Assembly (NCBI GenBank): GCA_015680905.1
Contig: CM027379.1
Location: forward strand, 89,923,501-89,987,500
Direction of reading: 5' to 3'
Source: Coptis chinensis
Lineage: Eukaryota > Streptophyta > Magnoliopsida > Ranunculales > Ranunculaceae
Length of the DNA stretch: 64,000 bases
Below, piece by piece: positions 46,301 through 59,200 of this stretch (positions within the stretch are counted from its first letter, which is position 1; every line of letters starts with the position of its first letter). The translations under genes were made by a program, and so were the position numbers. A model generated the notes under the pieces. That model was not told where the DNA came from, searched no databases, and saw only the letters and a list, made by a program, of their open reading frames with translations.

Positions 46301-47640
46301 AAAATGTCCGGTTTTCCGAATTTTTGAACCAAAGCCATTGCGTCATGGTACCTTTCGTGCATATCCCTAGGGCTCCCAATATAGGATGATGGTAATATAG
46401 TCCTTTGTCCGATGTTAGCTAGAATGGGAAAAGAGAAATACAGATCAATTAAAAGAGTAGATAATCTGTAAGTAAGTTACGAAAGCAGGGAAATCTAATT
46501 TACCTGCATTTGTTTCTCCAGAGGCCATTGAATCTTGCAAACCTTGATATAATTCAGCCCTAATAGCATCCTGATTGTCTCGAATATACCGAAGCTGTTG
46601 CGTGGATATTTTCACATAAATGTCAACAACAAACTGCTGCAAAAGCCGAACAGCACGAAACAGGGGCGAATCGTAATCAGATCTAATCTGTTTTGACAAA
46701 ATACGGATATAGTGAATGATTAGAATCCTAACACACGTATATCAAGAAAAAAAATGCAAAGGAAGGAAGAAATTAACGGGCAGAGAAGGAATAACCTGAA
46801 GCATATAACAATAGAACTCTCTGCAAGTGATTCTCCGTGCGTCATCACTGAAAATATGTAAGTCCCAACCAAAGTTTCCATAAGGATGAAGCAGGGGATA
46901 TTGGAGAGGATCATAGAAGAAGCCAGTGATGTCGGGAACATTTAGGAAGTCACCTGTTACGGTTTCTACAATAATATCCCTATCACCCATTTCTGCAGGG
47001 TCATCATCCCCAACCAAAATGGTAGCTACTTGGGAAGAAGTCGGCAATGTATAATGATGACGTTCACACGGTTTTCTTTTAGTAGCAAGCGATGTCCCGT
47101 ATATTCTCCTCGACCGGGAAATACGACGAAGTGTATGAACAAAGGGGTTGTGCTTTCGTCAAGGACCCTTTGCAAAATGGAAAGAAACGTGGATTAAGCA
47201 AGTTGCTTTCAACCCGTCGATCAACCGACTCATGGTCCGTGCGGTCATAAACATACATCCGCAGATACCTAGGCACCGACCGACTTTGAGGTAAAAAGAC
47301 CACCAATCTTGTGGTAAATAGATCCTTGTGCACGGTAAGTGTAAATACCGCCTTCCAGCGGCAAGATTTTCGCCCAAGTGCACACCCATTGAGGTAAAAG
47401 AGAAGACATGGTTGTAAGACCGGATGTTACGCCTTTTAAAGTGGGAAATCATCATCCGTGGTGTGATGCATATAGATACATCAAATCGGGAGGTGTAGGC
47501 AATAGCGGGAGCTTGACTTTTCCACGAAGACAACAAAATACACGGGATTCGAAGGAAATAATTCGGCATGGCAGAACTCGCATGTGTGCATGTGTGTTAT
47601 CTCGAATTGTTGAAAGTTTGGTGCGTAGATGTAGTCTCTT
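43388..47640 (-). pseudogene. Helitron H3 Rep-helicase (RepHel), broken
   Basis: Reading right to left, CCLRGKVKLPLLPTPPDL (about 47540-47480) and RSYNHVFSFTSMG (about 47400) open the protein. GFFYDPLQYPLLHPYGNFGW follows (about 46930-46870), then DSPLFRAVRLLQQFVVDIYV. The HUH endonuclease motif FQKRGLPHAHILL has its HxH at 46087-46095; RRDNGR, YNPWLLLKYDCHINVEVC and the Rep tyrosine segment YLYKYVYKG come next. The helicase carries Walker A GPGGTGKTFLY (about 44740-44700), LIIWDEATMSHHHAFEALDR, GRDFRQVLPVVPHG (Gly-Arg where relatives have Gly-Gly), GSPILLLRN and [14 protein letters not shown]. Frameshifts near 44600 and 43640 break it; at the second, HKSQG, equivalent to NKSQG, is readable only out of frame. 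The protein cannot be made whole. Confidence 0.88.
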
Positions 47641-47679
47641 GCACAATTATGAGACGACCTACATGTACTTGGAACTTTT

Positions 47680-48345
47680 TGTTGGAGTTATCCCTCACAT
47701 GAGGAGAGAAAACAGAGCTGGAGAGAAACGGGCGAATTCGGCGTTGAAATGCCGGGGCGCCAGGCCGGATGAAGCGACTTCTACCGTGGTTCGATAGACT
47801 AGGGCGACCCGGCCATAGAGGGGCGACCATTTCGATCTCGCCTTCCAAGATATCGAAGGCGCAAGGCCAAAGAGGGCGCCAAGGCCAGTCTAATTTTCGT
47901 GGGCTTTGCTACAGGATCCGCGCGAAATTTGGTTTTGGAGATAAAACCAAAAATCAAGGTTTTGGAAAACCTAACCTAACAAGTCGAAGGATTGGAATCC
48001 GGACTAAAACAAAAGAGAGAACCTTTACTGAGATACAAACCCTCAAAAAGAGATAAGAGTGATCTAGTAAGCGAGAGACCGAAAGGAGAGATTGTAATCT
48101 TCCTTCCCACTTTATTAAGAACCGGCTCTTGTGGAAGTAGGCATCATTGGCAACCACGGTAAATCTTTTGTTGTGGTTTTGTTTTTACATTACATTATTA
48201 TCCATTGTTAATAGTTGTTTAGCGAGTTGGGCATGTTAGTATAGGTTGTAGTTGATATTTAGATTTTGTCCGGAGTTGAATTGTGTTCAAATACAAGTTA
48301 TCTGTGTAGTGGGGGAATCGATTGGTATTGATATAATCCCCAACA
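47680..48345 (+). mobile_element. Solo copia-type LTR inserted in Helitron H3
   Basis: The 666-bp segment starts TGTTGGAGTTATCCC and ends ATCCCCAACA. It is flanked by the identical 5 bp CTTTT (47675-47679 and 48346-48350). GAGATTGTAATCTTCC and GTGGAAGTAGGCATCATTGG near its 3' half are typical of the R/U5 part of plant copia LTRs, giving plus orientation. No internal region or second LTR is present, so it is a solo LTR left by LTR-LTR recombination. It separates the H3 N-terminal exon from the rest of the H3 gene and is therefore younger than H3. Confidence 0.9.
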
Positions 48346-48350
48346 CTTTT

Positions 48351-48820
48351 CTAGTTCGATTAGAGTTGATCGATCGGGTAGAACTCACATCCTCTTGGCC
48401 TAATGACATGTTTTTGCATTAGTCTTACTGAAGTATTGAACGCTCATTGAGCGTACAGAAATGCTAGTCAACGTTAAATATTGTGAAATAGGGATCACAC
48501 CTTCTATGTCACCCCTATAGCTGATGTTAGCATCACCTGGAAAACTGTTGTCATACCCATTGATGTCATCCTTCAGAGGTACAACTGTAGTTGATACATC
48601 ATTGAAGTTTCCTGATAGGGAAAACATAATATATTAAAATTCAACATACAACACAATGATAAAATAGTATGTCAAAGTAGATTACCAATGTGAATGTTGA
48701 GAGCTTTCCCTCCTAAGTCCAGATTTGCAGGAAGAGATCGTTCACTAAGTCTGTCCACTTCCCATTGTATGTGCTTTTGAATCATGCCATATATTCGATC
48801 TATAGATGGAGCGGGATGCA
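48351..48820 (-). other. H3 region between solo LTR and N-terminal exon
   Basis: Short minus-strand reading stretches (48627-48400) may be remnants of H3 exons, but none could be matched to a known Helitron segment. Confidence 0.3.
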
Positions 48821-49165
48821 TCATGAAATATGGATGTGCAAACGCAAAATAAAGAACTGTACAATATCCGTATTCATACCTGAATGAAAACCATCCTTGG
48901 TAGAATCATTGCTAACACCAACATTCAATATACCTTTGCGGCGATGATAGTACTTCCGGTGTCCCTCTCTCTCTCGCAACCTCTGTTCCTCGGTCATTTT
49001 TTGTCTACGTTGTTTATCGCGAATGCGACTACGCTCTCTCTCAATTGCCAAATGCTCTGCACTCATATTAAGGATACGTTTCTGACGATACATACGCGCC
49101 ATCTCATTTCTACGCATTTTATCAGGTTGCCCATGAAGATCAGATGGTATTACACCAGAAGACAT
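48821..49165 (-). pseudogene. Helitron H3 N-terminal basic exon
   Basis: From ATG at 49165 the minus strand encodes MSSGVIPSDLHGQPD, then a long Arg/Lys/Glu-rich helix: RRNEMARMYRQKRIL, AIERERSRIRDKQRRQKMTE and LREREGHRKYYHRRKG. Arg-rich helices of this kind are usual at the start of Helitron transposases, and the RERE pattern echoes the H1 and H2 N-termini. Homology to the main body cannot be checked across the intervening LTR. It resembles a bZIP basic region superficially but lacks the leucine heptads. Confidence 0.6.
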
Positions 49166-49250
49166 GTTCGATACAGATAGTTTATAAACCGGAAAGGATG
49201 AAGCAAACGCCAGAAGGTGGTAGCTGCAAAATTGATAGTAGGAAAGCACG

Positions 49251-50160
49251 CACGAAACTCATAATTCACTACTCAAAGATATAAATTCACTACCCAAAGC
49301 AAGGAAAAGAGAGAGATATAAAGTGAAAAACTGAGACAGAAAATTTGGAATGGAAAGCAGAAAGTAATATTCAGTGTAACATAAATACATAATGGACAGT
49401 TGCACGGAGTGGAGGTGCCTTGAGAAGGAGTCGGGGATGATATCGGGGCGAATATTATATATGGAGGACAAAACACGTAATTACAGCAATAAAGTAAGGA
49501 CAAAAAAGGAAAATAAAATTAATGACGCGATGAAAATACACTGTAGAGTTAGACGTTTTCTTTACTCATTGCCCCATCTCTCTGTTTCAGTATTCTTATA
49601 GTCAGTGGTATGTACTTGTTTTTCCACTTTCTTGGGGATTTGTCTTTTTTTCTTTGTACTATATATTTGATTTATAACCTATATTTCTGAGCTTGTAGTA
49701 TGCAGTTTGATTTGATTTCTTATTGGAACACATAGATAGCTTTTGTAAGAGATTGAAGTTGCATATCAAGAAACTTTATTTGTACAACACTAGATTGATC
49801 TTGCATCTAATAAAATTCAAATTGCTACATTTTATGTGTTTACACTGCAGTTTTTTTTTAATCTTGCGCATACATGCACATCTAGTGTCTGATACAAAAC
49901 CTTATGCTTGGTATGATATAATGATCTGAAGACCGTTGCATCATTTCGACATATTGTATTCCGCTCGTTCATGGAAGATTTTTTTGCTCGTATCTTGAGC
50001 TTGACTTCATTCATAAGGCGTCAATTTATTCATTTTATTGGTGAGTTTCTTCTTCTCTTGACTGAATAAACTGTGATCGGTATCTTCATAACCTCATAAT
50101 CTTTTTCTGCTAAGGTTTATTCTTTAGTCAGTGGTGTTGTTTCTATCTAATCTTTGTGAC
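49251..50160. other. Spacer between H3 and the hydrolase gene; likely 5' leader
   Basis: The left part probably contains the H3 5' end, not identified. The right part is likely promoter and 5' UTR of the hydrolase gene; a plausible leader intron acceptor, TTCTTTAG, lies at about 50128. No further gene is supported. Confidence 0.4.
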
Positions 50161-53100
50161 ATGCCAACCGAATTTTGTGAAAATGTTATTGCAGAAGATC
50201 TTGTGCTTACTGTTGATAGCTGCTTTCATGATTCGGCGTACTCATTTTCTGTACCTCATTCAAGATCTTCATTTCACAGTAGTGATCAATCTGTTCCGGA
50301 TGGCTGTTCTGTATCTTCTTCTACACCTACTGATGCCGGACAAATCTTCCCAGTCACTGAAACAAGAATGAGAAGCCTAAAGAAAAGTTTTATTGTAAAT
50401 AATAGTTCAGAAACTATCAAGACCACAAACAATCGCATCCACTGCTTTGGGGCCAGCCCTTCCATTTTTCAAGGGTATTAATTCCATGCCCTATCGTCTT
50501 AATTAATGATGATGCCCACTTTAAATGAACTGCTTTTACCTATCAAGTGGTCATTTCAGTCTTGATTTGCCGCCTTATCTTTCTGTATTATATATATATT
50601 ACCTTACAGATAATGTCATTTCAGTCTTGATTTGGACTGTCGTAGCCCTCCTACATAGTGAAGGTTACATGTTTAAAAGGAAGATATGGTGTTAGATAGA
50701 ATGGAATAGCAAGGCAGAGTCAATGTAGCTATACTTTTATCTGTTTACCTGCTACTTGTTTTAAGCACTGAGTTCCTTGCTGTACATTTGCTCATGTGCT
50801 GAACACTTCGAGGCATTTGTTTTTTCAAGTGATTTTTCTCCTCAATGTTGCTGGTTTCTTATTTAGATTCGTTTCGAATCATATCTATGAGTCAATTTTT
50901 CTGAAATGCCAATAAAGACCAAGTAGTCTAGGTCTTATTGTCTGAAATGGGGATGCTGTGAAACTGTCATTCATACCCAGTCTCATACTTCTAAATACAA
51001 TTTGCCGTACTCTTATATTTGGATAGCTACTGGGTGACCAGTGCTGGCAGTTTTTGTTCCTAGTTCTGTGGGAACAACCCCAACAGACTTCACAACTCCA
51101 AATCATTTTGATGATACCTCCTGGATTCTATAACTTGTAATCTAGTTGCCCATGCTGCTCACTGTAAGCCGTATGGATATATGTGAAGGCTTGTAACTTT
51201 AGGTGCATCGCTGCCATCACTGGTTGCACCATGGGTTGTCAATGAATATATTTGTGTTCTGGACAATTACATCTTGAGACTCTTTGAACCTGTATTCCTA
51301 GCTACTGGCTCAAAGTTTTTCTGTTTGTTTTACTTGTTACTTATTTTGATGTAGGTTGGTGCCCCCACTATTTTGTCTCAGACTTGCGTGGAAATTGACA
51401 TGTGTCTGTTGGAGATGTTTTTTCTGTCATATCAGACACATTCAGATGCAAGTCCGGAGGTGAAAAGTAAAGATTAACTTTTCAAATTGGTGTTTGAAAG
51501 TGAAAATTCTTGTGGTCTATGCTCGTTTAGATCTGTTTCAGTGCTTCAGTCATTCCTTAAATAAAAATGGGTCCAATAAAAATCTATGTTGCGTTTGTAG
51601 CCTTTTTTCTCGACTACACAAGACATTGCATGGATCATCTGATGATATTGGATGGTTGCAGCGAGCTCCAGGAGTGCCACCTGTGGAGGATGGTACAACC
51701 AGATTTATGGAGTTGCTTCAGGGCATAAGGTACGAGTATCATTAGTCTCAAATAACTGTGTTAGACCGATTAATATTAAAACGCTCTGTGAATGTCTGAG
51801 ATACCAGAATTCCATGGAATTTCTTTGGTTCCTATACCCCTGTATCAGAGCATACTCACAATTTGTGTTTAATAGGTACTCATGATTACAGATAACTGAT
51901 AAAGTAGGATGTCAAAATAAAACTTAATCTATTCGTTTGAGTTGATTAGACGTTTCTCTAAAATGCTGTAGAATGAAAAGAAATAATAATATTTTTGTAA
52001 AGGGGGAGTTTTAGGTTGGTATTGATATTGATGCAAGATGTCAAACTCTTGAAAGGATTCCTTGGATCTCGACCTAACGGTCCCTCGACCGACACATCAA
52101 AGGGAGAAGCCCGGAGTAGAAGAATGTGTTAAACCATAGGTGAAAGAAAGCCTACACAAGAGCCAGGACCCATAGAAGGCCCCATATAGATTCAGGTTAG
52201 GGGTTTATGACAGAGCGAATAAGTACTGAGAAGCATGTGCACATAACTCCAAACCTGAGATACTGGTTCAACCCCAGCTCGTGACTTACGGCTTTTACGC
52301 TACTACTATTGTGATGTGAGCGGCTCAAATTGGTTTGATCTTTCCTAATCATCCTGGCCGGAACTTATACACAGCACTTGTATGGAGGTTCATGCATAAA
52401 GGTTTTGAACTCTTTTCTTATCTGAATCTCAAGGATATGGATTTCACCTCCTGCGGGATCAGAAAAGTTTGTATTAAAGTTTTGATCAGTTAATAACATG
52501 GTAATTTCCCTTGCCCTAGCCATGGTATCATTCAGTCACTACCTCAAAATGAAATCGTGAGGGGCCTTTTCCGCCTACTGACAATCCTACAAACTGAATA
52601 CGGTTTGTATAAGCCAGTACCACAGCTAGACCCCGGAGAGATGGCGTAGCTCGCCCCTGGATCTAGCTCCTTCGCTACAAAGCAAAGTTAAGGTTCCGAT
52701 CCGAGTTGGGAACATAAGGGTGGGGGGCCGATGCCCTGGCAGGGACGATGAGACTAGGATTAGTAGGTTAGGTTTGATTCTTCAGACTCCCCTTCTCTGA
52801 TAGATGCGCCTCGGGAGCTTAAATATGGAATAATTTTTCAATTGTTACTTTTTCTTATCTTAAAATCTTTTTCTTTTAGGCATGCAATGTGCATATGTGC
52901 TTTTTTCCTAAACCTTTTTTTTTTATTGGCAAGCTTGTTTTAAATGAGATCAGTAACTCTTTGATGCTGGTGGGGTTCGAGCCCCATATCTCTGGTATCA
53001 TCACCCAAAGGTTTTACCGACTTTGCTAGTCGGTACCTGCTTTTTATGTGTGGGCAAACCTGTTTTTAAAGAGATTAGTAACTCAATAGTGTGTAGCGGG

Positions 53101-55270
53101 GTTCGAACCCCAGACCTCTATCATCACCCAAAGGTTTTACTAACTAAGCTAGAAGACACTTACAAAATGTGTGGGCAAGCCTGTTTTTAAAGAGATCAGT
53201 AACTCAATAGTGTGTAGCGGGGTTCAAACCCAGACCTCTGGTATCATCATCCAAAGGTTTTACCAACTAAGCTAGAAGGCATTTTTTTTTTTTTTCCCTG
53301 AACCTTGATCATCTTATTAATTTATTGGGCTGGAATATATGATTCTCAGGTCTTATTATAATTAATATTACTATTATTATTATATCTATTTTTGTTTTGT
53401 TTTGATAGTTAGAACTTTTCTTCCCTAAACCTCATAAATACCCTTTAATCGGTGAAGGTTGAATTGAACCTATGACCTTGGGCCTAACCTTTAAAGTCTT
53501 AACCAGTAAGCCACCGGATACCTTCTTATTGGGTTATGTTTTTCTTGATTTTCAGAAACGGGAAGCACACTCTGCCTAATTCATTTGTCTATTTGTTAAT
53601 CCCAGGTAAGATCTTCATCCCCTTCATCTTATCTATGAAGACATCTTCAACATTCATTCAGTTCCCATTGCCATATAAATCAAATTTGTAACTTGTGGTT
53701 TGCAGGCCTTTTTAGCAACCTTAGCCCCTTGTATTTTGTCAACACAAAGAGGTTCTTCTCGAAGATGGGTCTTGCTTGCCATATAGCAAAAATTCACAGT
53801 GAGGTAAAAATCAACCTCTGTAACTTGACCAAAATCTTCCTCTTCATTGCCTTATTCAACTAGTTAGGATCAAAATGCATCTTTATCACCCACAGAAGTT
53901 TGTTTATTAACCTATCTGCCATTGATCTGCCAAAACATGGGTTACCGCATATCTCTAAGGACTGCACTTATGTTGAGAAAATATTCGGAATAAGGACTGC
54001 TAATGGTTTAGGTTAATTCGATCTGTGAAATTAAGAATTTTGAATTTCTGGTGTCCAAAACTTTGATTTGGACTAATGCAGGCAGCGGTCGAGCACAATG
54101 CATGGGAACTGAAGCACTACATCGAGGAGCTCTACTGGGGATCTGGAAAACATGTTATGCTACTTGGACATAGCAAAGGCGGTGTTGATGCAGCTGCCGC
54201 CTTGTCAATTTACTGGACAGAGTTGAAAGATAAGGTTGCTGGATTGGCACTGGTACAGAGCCCATACGGTGGCACTCCCATTGCATCTGATTTCCTCCGT
54301 GAAGGCCAGATAGCTGACCAGGAAACCAGGAGGGTTATGGAATTCCTGATATGCAAGTTGATCAAGGTACTCTTCACCAAGGGCTGAAATATTGATATAT
54401 GTCATTGTCAGCACTGAAACAAGTAGGGCTTGATCCTAATCACATCGGCTTGAGTAAGTTGGTCTTGGTCCTGGCAAGTCGCCTGTTTTGTTGTTAACTG
54501 ATCTTAAACAAAAATGAGAAGCCCAAGTTATGCACACTCAAGTCAACAGAAATTTCTTTTTTACAGATCAGATTTCTGTTGCAATAGTTGCTTACGACAA
54601 GAAGCCATGTCGAAACTAACTCAGCAAACCTGATATTTTTAAGTTATGTTGCAATAGTTGTTTCAGAAAAGCTTCATGGTTTTCATTTCAACAAGGTGGG
54701 TAGTAATTAACTTCTGTGTCATGTGTGCTGCTACATAATCTAAGTTTTCCATTTTCATTACAGGGGGACATGCGGGCCCTTGATGATCTTACGTATGAGA
54801 AGCGGAAAGAATTTATCACGAAGCACAAGCTACCTGAGCACATCCCTCTTATCTCCTTCTACTCTGAAGCAAGCACGGCACCAGGTGTTCTCGCCACTAT
54901 GTCCCACATAGCCCATGCAGAACTTCCATGGCTCCCTCTTCCAAGATTTGGCATGGCGTTCTTTGATTCCATCCAAGCTAGCTACAAGGTGCCTGTAGTT
55001 ATCCCACTGGCCGCTGCAATGGCTGTCTCTGCGTTACACCTTAAACTTCGATATGGGGAGAAGAGTGATGGTTTGGTAACCTGCAGGGACGCAGCTGTCC
55101 CAGGTTCAGTTTTTGTCCATCCTGATCAGAAGCTTGACCATGCTTGGACGGTTTACTCTTCAATGAAGCAAGACTTGAGTGAACCTAATGCTAGTGAGAT
55201 GTGTGAAGCAATATTGACATTACTTGTTGAAATTGGGAAAATGAAGAAAGAACAAGGAAAGGGAAATTGA
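50161..55270 (+). CDS. Alpha/beta-hydrolase superfamily protein (lipase-like)
   Basis: The six exons are 50161-50474, 51601-51729, 53556-53605, 53706-53803, 54082-54366 and 54764-55270. All introns are GT-AG, phases close and the product is 460 residues. The N-terminal ~100 residues are Ser-rich and poorly conserved. DDIGWLQRAPGVPPVEDGT and VYLLIPGLFSN begin the conserved part. The nucleophile elbow LLGHSKGG places the catalytic serine at residue 228; TYEKRKEFITKHKLP and ISFYSEAS follow. The His of KLDHAW (residue 418) is the likely catalytic His; the acid is not assigned. The family is a plant group of uncharacterised hydrolases, often labelled lipase-like; the substrate is unknown. The ATG at 50161 is the first in frame and its exon phase fits. 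Exon 1 is less certain than the rest. Intron 2 (1.8 kb) holds SINE-like repeats. Confidence 0.88.
52926..53280 (-). repeat. Three tandem tRNA-like (SINE-type) units in intron 2
   Basis: Three ~120-bp units are read best on the minus strand. Each has an A-box-like TAGCTTAGTTGGTAAAAC (plus-strand 53256-53274, 53133-53151, degenerate near 53010-53030) and, about 30 nt on, a B-box-like GGGGTTCGAACCCC (53219-53231, 53098-53111, 52972-52985). These are the internal RNA polymerase III promoter boxes of tRNAs and tRNA-derived SINEs. The units lack a proper anticodon arm and acceptor pairing, so they are not tRNA genes. They sit antisense in an intron of the hydrolase gene. Confidence 0.7.
53440..53520 (-). 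repeat. Fourth, diverged tRNA-like SINE head
   Basis: On the minus strand TGGCTTACTGGTTAAGAC (A-box-like, 53496-53513) is followed by GGTTCAATTCAACC (B-box-like, 53457-53470). It lies 36 bp before exon 3 of the hydrolase gene and is more diverged than the three upstream units. Confidence 0.55.
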
Positions 55271-56276
55271 AAGTATTAACATACATCAAAATTAGAATTT
55301 TTTGTTGTAGTTCCGCGGAAACAAGTCCCCAAGAAGAAAATATGAAAAGATAGAGAAGTGGGACTAATCTCTGAATTATTTGGACAAGTTCTGTGTCTCT
55401 GTTGAAAGATATTCTATTATGGAACAATCCACAGAGCCCAATTCCTTCAGTCGAGGCATGTGTATCTTTCTTCTTTTCTGTCAATCATTTTTGTGGTATA
55501 ATCAATCGTTGTTGCCGCAATATATGATTACTTTAAAATGGTTTAAATCTTCTTTTAGCTATTTCTGTTCCTTCGAGTACCTTTGGCTTTGGCAGCTTTG
55601 CAAAGGCCATCAACGAAGTTGGAGGCACTAAGCACAGGTTAGCTCCTATAGTCTTATTCCTCCTAATACCTTGTTGTCCACAGGTTCTTACAGTGTGCTT
55701 AACCTACAACTGCTTTTGGTGGATGTCTCGTTCTCCAAACTCCTTAAGACTTAATCCATCCTTTTCACTTTTCATCAGTATAAAAGCTAGCATGTTGGTG
55801 TTAGACCCTCTTTACAAGAGCGTCTTGGTTTCCTATATTTTTCCCTCAATAAGAAGGCCCTTGTTATTCTCCTCTAAGAACCTCATATTCTTCATGGGCA
55901 ATCTGTTCAATAGATGGATCCAATCACCTAAAAACAATATATATATATATAGCTTTAAAGAGGTTAACAAAAACTTGGCATAGAATGGACAGGAAAATTA
56001 TGTTTCAAAATCTCAGACTATCTGAAATTTCAAAGAGCTAGAATACCATAATGTAGATAAAAAAATTCCGAAATTTTAACTGTAACGCGTGCTCGTGTGT
56101 GTACACGTGTTAAAGTGTGGAAGTTAATTCTGTTTTAATCGTACCATTGCTTTTAACGCTTGCCACTTTTCGTTTTTAACTGAAGTAGTTAACCATGTCC
56201 AAGTTTTTAACTTGAAGTTCCACGAAAAAGAATTCAACAGAGAGAGAGAGAGAGAATGAAATGAGAAGAAGAAGAC
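55271..56276. other. Intergenic DNA between hydrolase and basic-protein genes
   Basis: It includes the hydrolase 3' UTR and the promoter and leader of the next gene; a (GA)n tract lies at 56237-56254 just upstream of its ATG. A (TA)n run lies at about 55939. No further gene is supported. Confidence 0.45.
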
Positions 56277-59200
56277 ATGGTGATAGAAAGCAAATCTTCC
56301 AACATAGTGAAGAAGGTGAAACCAACAAGTACTACTCAAGGTGGGCCTTCAAAAGGGAAAGTTGTTACAGCTGTCAACAACAACAGTAATAACCAGAAGA
56401 AGAAGATTGAAACCTCTTCATCAACCAAGCAAATTGTTGACTCACAACATAAATCTGTTACAACTTTTACCAAATCTGAGGTTTTTTCTTCTTTGTGTTT
56501 TGAGATGTGTCCACTTGGTTGGCTGTTAATCTTTTGTGTTGGATTTGCTTTATTGGATATAAGCTAAGTGCTAATTCTATGCCTTATATGAAATTTAAGG
56601 TGCTCCATTGGTTAAAGTTTTGATTTTTATGATATTTCTGTTCCATTTATATCTCAATAGATCATTTTGAGTGTTTTTTTTTATCCCCTTATTTGGATGA
56701 AATTGAGTGGCTATGTGTGTGTGATTATTGTATTTGGAAATGAAGGTGAAGGATAAGACATCAACTAGTTCAACAAAAACTATTACAAAGACAGTTACGG
56801 TTAGAGCGAAGAAGAAAGTTTACACGTTGGCCGGTCAGAAGTATGATCCCCCTGAAGAGGTATAGATCATTACTTTGTTATCGATGTTTATTTATGGAAT
56901 ACATGATTCTTCACACTATCCTCTATTTGGCTGGATTTATTGGCAGAGAGAACCATTGAGGATATTCTATGAATCATTGTCGAAGCAAATACCATCAAGT
57001 GAGATGGCAGCATTTTGGTATGTGTCATACTGTTTCTTAGGAAATGTAATGTTTAGGAATTTATTGCTACATCTGACATCAATAATGTGTGTCTAAACTT
57101 CATGGTTGAAGCTCCGGTGGATAGCTGAGTAAGCATATAAATGCTTGTTACAGTATTATTATAGATGTTTTTCTCACTATGATAATGAGGACAAACGTGC
57201 TTCATACATGAATACACAGAGCATTATTTTCCATTGTTTTTTAATGCGAAGATTGCATAGTTACGAAGCAAAGTTTCTAGAAGCCTGTGCTCTCCTTCTG
57301 TTTTATTTCAATGCTACTGTTTTAATTTATTACTTCCATTTAATTATATTTTCAAACTACTGTTTTACTAAATCCACGTCACAATAGCTTCTGCTTGTTA
57401 TTTCTTCTGTCTTCTGAAAGAACTGTTTATTTGTTTTTGCCCTAGTGCTCGAACCTCATATGTAGAGACTTCTTATACTTTAGGTGGCAATCAGGCTGAG
57501 CCAACTATTTTCATTCTATATTTTTCTTTCGAACACTTCCTTTAAATAATGTAGATGATGTGCTTTTGCTACAAAGAGCTATATCCTTCTATACTTGCGT
57601 AGGATAATTAGTTTTCTGCTAAAGATTGGGAAGATATCTGCATTTCTGCCATGTTTATCAGTCAAAAATCTTAGTTTTAGTCATTTTTCAATGTTCTACT
57701 TGGACTAGTTATTTATATTCATCAGAAAAATCCTCCTTATAAGTTTTCATAAACAACAACTGAACAACTATTTCATCCTACATTATGAAAGAGATTGGCG
57801 TCTTAGTAATTTAGATGGATATATGTATAAAGCTTGTGTGACACATTAGTAAGCCTAGGATTACAGTTTTTTAGTCAAAAAATTCTCTCTGATGGGTTCT
57901 TTCCAAGGAATGGCATATCATCTGTGACGTAAGAACCCATATCTCTTTTACTGTAGACTTTTTGGAAGTGTTAAAAGAGGCTTTACTTATTTACGAGGGA
58001 TTAGGCTACTGAAAAATATGAGGCCTTCCTACGTGGTCTTTTAGAGAATTCTCCTCCCACGTACTGCTTGGATCATGCTGCAAACTGCAGCGATATGTCT
58101 AGTTTCTCAGAAAGGGCATTACAGATGTAACGTGGACATATCAATATGATGATTTTGCAGCCGAAAAAAATGTGGACATGTTGAGAAATGCCGATTTTTC
58201 GGCTTGTGAAATTTCAACCTAAATGGCGTTTCACTTTGTGGCTTGGACACTAGGTTTTAGAGTCAATAACATTAAAGTTTGAAAGCATTAGGCTAAATGT
58301 AGTTTCCCAGATGAGTGGGAATGCCTCTCAGTAGCTGGGGGAGTATGTTTAAATTTATCGGGATCTAGATGTAGACGATCACAAATTCTCAAATGTCATT
58401 GATTCAAACTCATGTCATGGGTCAGTTCTCCAATATGTAACAACATTCTTTGCAGACCCTAATTCCTGCTTCAAAATGAAGAGGATGTAGCTTTGGAGGA
58501 ACCTAAGAAATGGTATCAAGTTCATCATGAAGATTGTTGTATGTCCGTGATTTATTTCTCAAGGAGCCCTTTTGAAGGAGGCAAATGGTAGTTGTTATTC
58601 TACATTCTCATGAACGCAGTGGTTTTTGTCCATCACACAAAAGTACTTAATACACTACTCTTCATAGAAAGAGCCCAACCCAAGTGCAATTTTCTGGCTC
58701 TAGTTGATTGGATAACACCGAAAGTGGGACCTTGAAGAATGAAGAGACTAATTATTAGGGCTAAAAATGGGGATGAGAGAGATAATGAAGGTGGAGATAA
58801 TACTTGTTAGTTTCTTCTAGATAGTACAGATCATTGAAGAATTCTCGATATTGTTGGGAGATTTACGCCCGAAATCGTTGGCATATGTCGTTGATAATTC
58901 GATGCCAGAAATTTTGACTCTGTCAATTTTGATGCCAATACCTAAAATTGCGTATGATATCATGATATATCAGGGTGTTTTGTTCTATGGTACTCTTACA
59001 GCTTATGCGCAAATGATAGTGTACCTTTTCAAAGAAGTAAATATAACTTATAAATTGATCAGAACCTCACCGCAGACCCAATCCGGGTTTTGATTGAGTT
59101 GCCCACCTTTGTTTATTTCAGTGTCTTTAAGCTAGCGCCCGCCGGGGGGGGGGGGTATTATTATTCCACCCCATTTCTAGGTGTGTCACAACTCACAACT

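Larger units (their letters stand above)
42384..49250 (-). mobile_element. Helitron H3 on the minus strand, decayed
   Basis: Read on the minus strand, the element ends with the perfect hairpin CACGCTC-ATC-GAGCGTG (42397-42413), ten bases, then CTAG (42384-42387) and host T. This is a canonical Helitron 3' end. It encodes a Rep-helicase of a lineage clearly different from H1/H2 (for example IDGPGGTGKTFLY, PTDARSMC and SISTGGLAPHKL). A solo LTR is inserted at 47680-48345. The 5' end was not located with confidence, so the right boundary is approximate. It shows several frameshifts and stops. Confidence 0.75.

Noticed and set aside
48900-49165. bZIP transcription factor on the minus strand
   Set aside because: The Arg-rich region lacks leucine heptads and lies just upstream of a minus-strand Helitron transposase, whose N-termini are usually like this.
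53090-53280. Functional tRNA genes on the minus strand
   Set aside because: A- and B-box likeness is good, but the acceptor stem and anticodon arm do not pair and the unit is tandemly repeated, fitting tRNA-derived repeats instead.
59144-59155. G-quadruplex regulatory site at the G12 run
   Set aside because: A single homopolymer in an intron is weak evidence and its length may be a sequencing artefact.
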